Shown: positions 62,922 to 64,000 of the stretch, one piece after another
Layout: each line of letters starts with the position of its first letter
Position numbering within the stretch: position 1 is the stretch's first letter
From: Cichorium intybus
Taxonomy: Eukaryota > Streptophyta > Magnoliopsida > Asterales > Asteraceae
NCBI GenBank assembly: GCA_023525715.1
Contig: CM042010.1
Coordinates: 157,327,907-157,391,906, forward strand
Direction: 5' to 3'
Length of the DNA: 64,000 nucleotides
Notes under the pieces: generated by a model
Seen by the model: only the letters and a program-made list of their open reading frames with translations
Databases searched by the model: none
What the model was told of the DNA's origin: nothing
Position numbers and translations under genes: made by a program

Positions 62922-62945
62922 ACTAATAATAATAATAATAATAAT
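62745..62945. repeat. (AAT)n/(ATA)n-rich tract, second block
   Basis: Long AAT runs interrupted by a TTATACGAAAGAGAT-type segment, parallel to 61379-61605 in layout. Confidence 0.85.
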
Positions 62946-62956
62946 AGCAACAATAT

Positions 62957-63345
62957 TTAACCACGCCATAGCCACCAACGTATTTCCTAATTCTTTAAAC
63001 CATTGTGCGTGGTAGATGCGTGGCTATTTAGCCACGCCATAGCCACCAACCCTTTTCCTGATTCTTTAAACCATTGTTCGTGGAAGATGCGTGGCTATTT
63101 AGCCACGCCATAGCCACCAACTTATTTCCTGATTCTTTAAACCATTGTGCGTGGTAGATGCGTGGCTATTTAGCCACGCCATAGCCACCAGCCCATTTCC
63201 TGATTCTTTAAACCATTGTTCGTGGAAGATGCGTGGCTATTTAGCCACGCCATAGCCACCAGCCCATTTCCTGATTCTTTAAACCATTGTTCGTGGAAGA
63301 TGCGTGGCTATTTAGCCACGCCATAGCCACCAGCCCATTGTTCGT
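62957..63345. repeat. 71-bp tandem repeats in the right CACTA subterminal region
   Basis: GATGCGTGGCTATTTAGCCA recurs at 63015, 63086, 63157 and 63228 with an exact 71-bp step, about 5.4 copies. Each unit contains a palindromic GTGGCTATTTAGCCAC. Confidence 0.92.
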
Positions 63346-63537
63346 GGCTGTTGTGTGGCTATTTAGCCACGCAACAGCCACGAATTTCTTATGCGTTAAA
63401 GTTCCGTTACAAGTGCGTGGCTAAGATTGGGGTCTCAGGTTGTGTAACTGATGCGTTGTAATTGCGTGGCTATTTAGCCACGCAAAATTTGCGTGGCTAT
63501 TTTCCGTGGCTAAATACCCATTTTTCTAGTAGTGCAC

Positions 63538-63846
63538 CTACCGCCACCACGAACCACCGTCACCCACCACCACCACCACCACTACCTACCACCACCAATG
63601 CCCGTTACCATCACCCACCACCACCACCTACCGCCATCACCCACCACCGTCACCGCCACCGCCACCACACACCACTACCACTGCCACTGCCACTGCCACC
63701 AGCACCACTACTCACCATCACCGCCGTACACCGCCACCACCACCGTCACCAACCACCACCACCACCACCACCACTGCCCATTACCATCACCCACCACCAC
63801 CACCCACCGTCACCCACCACCACCACCCACCGCTACCATCCACCAC
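63538..63846. repeat. (CAC)n/(CCA)n compound microsatellite, right part
   Basis: Continuation of 57848-58133. AATGCCCGTTACCATCACCC here is nearly AATGCCCATTACCATCATCC at the end of the left part. Confidence 0.9.
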
Positions 63847-64000
63847 TAGCAATAAGTTATATAAAAAGTAAATATTATGCAAAAAAACATTAAGGGCAAA
63901 TTTGTCATTTACATGGATTCCAATTTCATTTCCTGAAAACCAAACAGAAAATGGAATTGGATTCAAATTCTATTTCATGCCAACCAAACACAATATGGAA

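Larger units (their letters stand above)
58134..63534. mobile_element. Non-autonomous CACTA (En/Spm-type) element
   Basis: Ends CACTACTAGAAAA (58134) and its inverse TTTTCTAGTAGTG (to 63534), the plant CACTA terminus, with 3-bp CAC flanks. Dozens of copies of GCCACGCAA and its inverse TTGCGTGGC occupy both subterminal regions, as expected for binding sites of a TNPA-like protein. The 5401-bp body has no transposase; it holds 75-bp and 71-bp tandem repeats, AAT microsatellites, a module repeated in both orientations, two tRNA-like sequences and a GC-richer segment. Confidence 0.93.
57604..64000. mobile_element. Harbinger/Tourist-like element, split by CACTA; right end outside window
   Basis: Preceded by TAA and starting GGTGGCGTTTGGTTCG, the style of PIF/Harbinger-type MITEs (TWA target). 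The right side (63890 on) carries the matching inverted text: AACCAAACAC and AAACCAAACAGAAAATGG are the reverse of GTGTTTGGTT and CTGTTTGGTTT. The left arm is itself a near palindrome of GGAATTCGAGGGAATTGG. The core is the (CAC)n tract. Without the CACTA element it would be about 1 kb. The right terminus lies beyond 64000. Confidence 0.55.

Overview
This looks like nuclear DNA of a flowering plant, a eudicot: intron-rich genes with GT-AG junctions, AT-rich intergenic DNA, plant-only families and many plant transposable elements. The species cannot be read from the sequence; Asteraceae would fit the style of the repeats but is only a guess.

Only three host genes look intact: a two-exon secreted defensin-like peptide (480-922, +), a NIMA-related (NEK) protein kinase with 14 coding exons (2285-6387, -), and a type I inositol-polyphosphate 5-phosphatase with 9 coding exons (51731-54896, +). 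Nearly all the rest is transposable elements, many nested.

Layout. 1-288 a TIR-bounded repeat. 480-7560 defensin-like gene and NEK gene. 7825-~12385 a probable non-autonomous Helitron (minus strand) carrying broken exons of ARPC1, a SHAQKYF-type MYB and two unrecognised genes. 12508-18480 a Mutator-like element (MULE-1) with exact 9-bp target duplication; its PB1-like/MURA transposase gene is split by a young gag-bearing mini-LTR element (13430-15019), and it has a convergent second gene for a small tail-anchored protein. 19150-21640 LTR-like and LINE-like remnants. 22401-38456 a (TA)n-centred pile-up: a ~2-kb (TA)n-flanked element split by a complete 10.6-kb Ty3/gypsy (Tat-type) element and by a 1.0-kb hAT element, then a Helitron (36263-37963) and a 286-bp foldback element, all abutting TA tracts. 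39700-40480 a PIF/Harbinger ORF1-like remnant. 41183-43809 a second, internally deleted MULE (MULE-2) that also has a convergent second gene (GRF zinc finger, coiled coil, membrane tail). 44363-50707 a decayed Ty1/copia element containing a 303-bp TRIM, an LTR-like fragment and a MITE. 51370-55560 the phosphatase gene. 57604-end an element with a Tourist-like end whose (CAC)n core is split by a 5.4-kb CACTA element (58134-63534) carrying two tRNA-like Pol III modules and at least seven copies of a module in alternating orientation.

Target duplications let the order of insertion be read directly. The points that look least ordinary are the convergent membrane-protein genes in both MULEs, the Pol III-like modules in the CACTA element, the (TA)n insertion hub, and the multi-gene Helitron capture.
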